DNA of 22,363 nucleotides from positions 1 to 22,363 of the IMG/VR virus record IMGVR_UViG_3300035698_004619; one strand, 5' to 3'. Source of the DNA: a virus. Positions within the stretch are counted from its first letter, which is position 1; each line of letters starts with the position of its first letter. Below are positions 21,971 to 22,363 of this stretch, in pieces. Made by a program: the position numbers and the translations under genes. The notes under the pieces were generated by a model. It was not told where the DNA came from. It did no database searches and saw only the letters and a program-made list of their open reading frames with translations.

Positions 21971-22338
21971 AAACATTAAAATATCTTTTACCTTTATTAT
22001 TGATCGGTTCCTTTGCTTCTGCGGAAGGGCCGGTATTCCAGCACAAGAATACTTTTGTTCAACAGGAGTTCGAGAATAGTTACCAGGATATTCGGACTGT
22101 ATTAGGATTAAACGGATCGAAGAAATGTATTGATAATCCAACCTTCTGCGTTGACGTTGTAGATAATACCGTCGAGGTTAAGGGTGCAACGGGTTCGCCC
22201 GGTGTCCTTGTTCTCTACAACGATGCCGGTGCTGATTATTTTTTATGGGTAGACACAGACGGCGATTTTAGGGGACACACTTCATATCCGGCTGACGATG
22301 ACGCGGATGGGGTAGTGATAAAGGATCTTTCCCCTTAA
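21967..22338 (+). CDS. Short exported fibre-like protein
   Basis: ATG 21967 is preferred to in-frame ATG 21952, since it overlaps the upstream stop and places the signal peptide at the N-terminus. The product is 123 residues: MKTLKYLLPLLLIGSFASA with an ideal A-S-A cleavage site after residue 19. The mature part has FVQQEFENSYQDIRTVLGLN (a helical, virion-attachment-like start), then a paired C54/C61 in KKCIDNPTFC, then a strand-rich section (VVDNTVEVKGATGSPGVLVL) resembling the shaft or head start of phage fibre proteins. It follows the gp10-like gene and probably attaches to the tail. Confidence 0.7.
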   Translation: MKTLKYLLPLLLIGSFASAEGPVFQHKNTFVQQEFENSYQDIRTVLGLNGSKKCIDNPTFCVDVVDNTVEVKGATGSPGVLVLYNDAGADYFLWVDTDGDFRGHTSYPADDDADGVVIKDLSP

Positions 22339-22359
22339 GGAAAGCAGGAGGCAAACGAT

Positions 22360-22363
22360 ATGG
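22360..22363 (+). CDS. Start of a further gene (truncated by window)
   Basis: AGGAGG at 22346-22351 is followed 8 bases later by ATG 22360 at the window edge. Only the start codon and one base are present, so nothing can be said of the product; its position suggests more tail or fibre genes. Confidence 0.5.

Overview
The window is a stretch of a tailed double-stranded DNA phage genome (Caudoviricetes), free virus or prophage. The evidence is an ordered head module: small terminase, large terminase, portal, scaffold, N4-gp56-type major capsid protein, head-tail adaptor and a long tail/stabilisation protein. Nearly every gene is on the + strand, tightly packed, often with ATGA start/stop overlaps, and most have a good GGAGG-type ribosome binding site. 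Portal length (729 residues), scaffold and capsid type, and the absence of tail sheath, tube and tape-measure genes in the window fit a podovirus-like particle. The host cannot be named. No integrase, lysogeny repressor or lysis gene is recognised.

Region 1 (1-3553) is an accessory block of very small genes: a 5'-truncated protein ending in a CHC2 zinc finger, several tiny Cys-rich putative zinc-binding proteins, a DUF6948-type protein, a perfect Gly-X repeat protein, two very small membrane proteins and a NinG/HNH-like protein. A structured noncoding stretch at about 3185-3303 ends in a tRNA T-arm and resembles a cloverleaf. Region 2 (3554-3696) is noncoding, with a long hairpin and a rho-independent terminator separating the early-looking block from the structural operon. 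Region 3 (3697-10429) is the packaging and capsid module, followed by a strong hairpin at 10436-10487.

Region 4 (10501-18601) sits between the capsid and head-tail adaptor genes. It is a sugar and glycan cassette: a compact nucleotide-sugar-dehydrogenase-like protein, a DegT-type sugar aminotransferase, two SAM methyltransferase domains (one fused to a glycosyltransferase), and GT2 and GT-B glycosyltransferases. It also holds a small zinc protein, a beta-solenoid-like protein and one antisense HNH homing endonuclease, the only - strand gene. Together these could make an amino- or uronic-type sugar donor, transfer the sugar and methylate it. The target (virion protein, host envelope or DNA) cannot be read from the sequence.

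Region 5 (18466-end) returns to virion genes: adaptor, a 920-residue gp10/stabilisation-like protein and a short fibre-like protein. The last two begin with convincing Sec signal peptides and carry their cysteines only in close pairs, which is unusual for virion proteins. A further gene starts at the last bases of the window.
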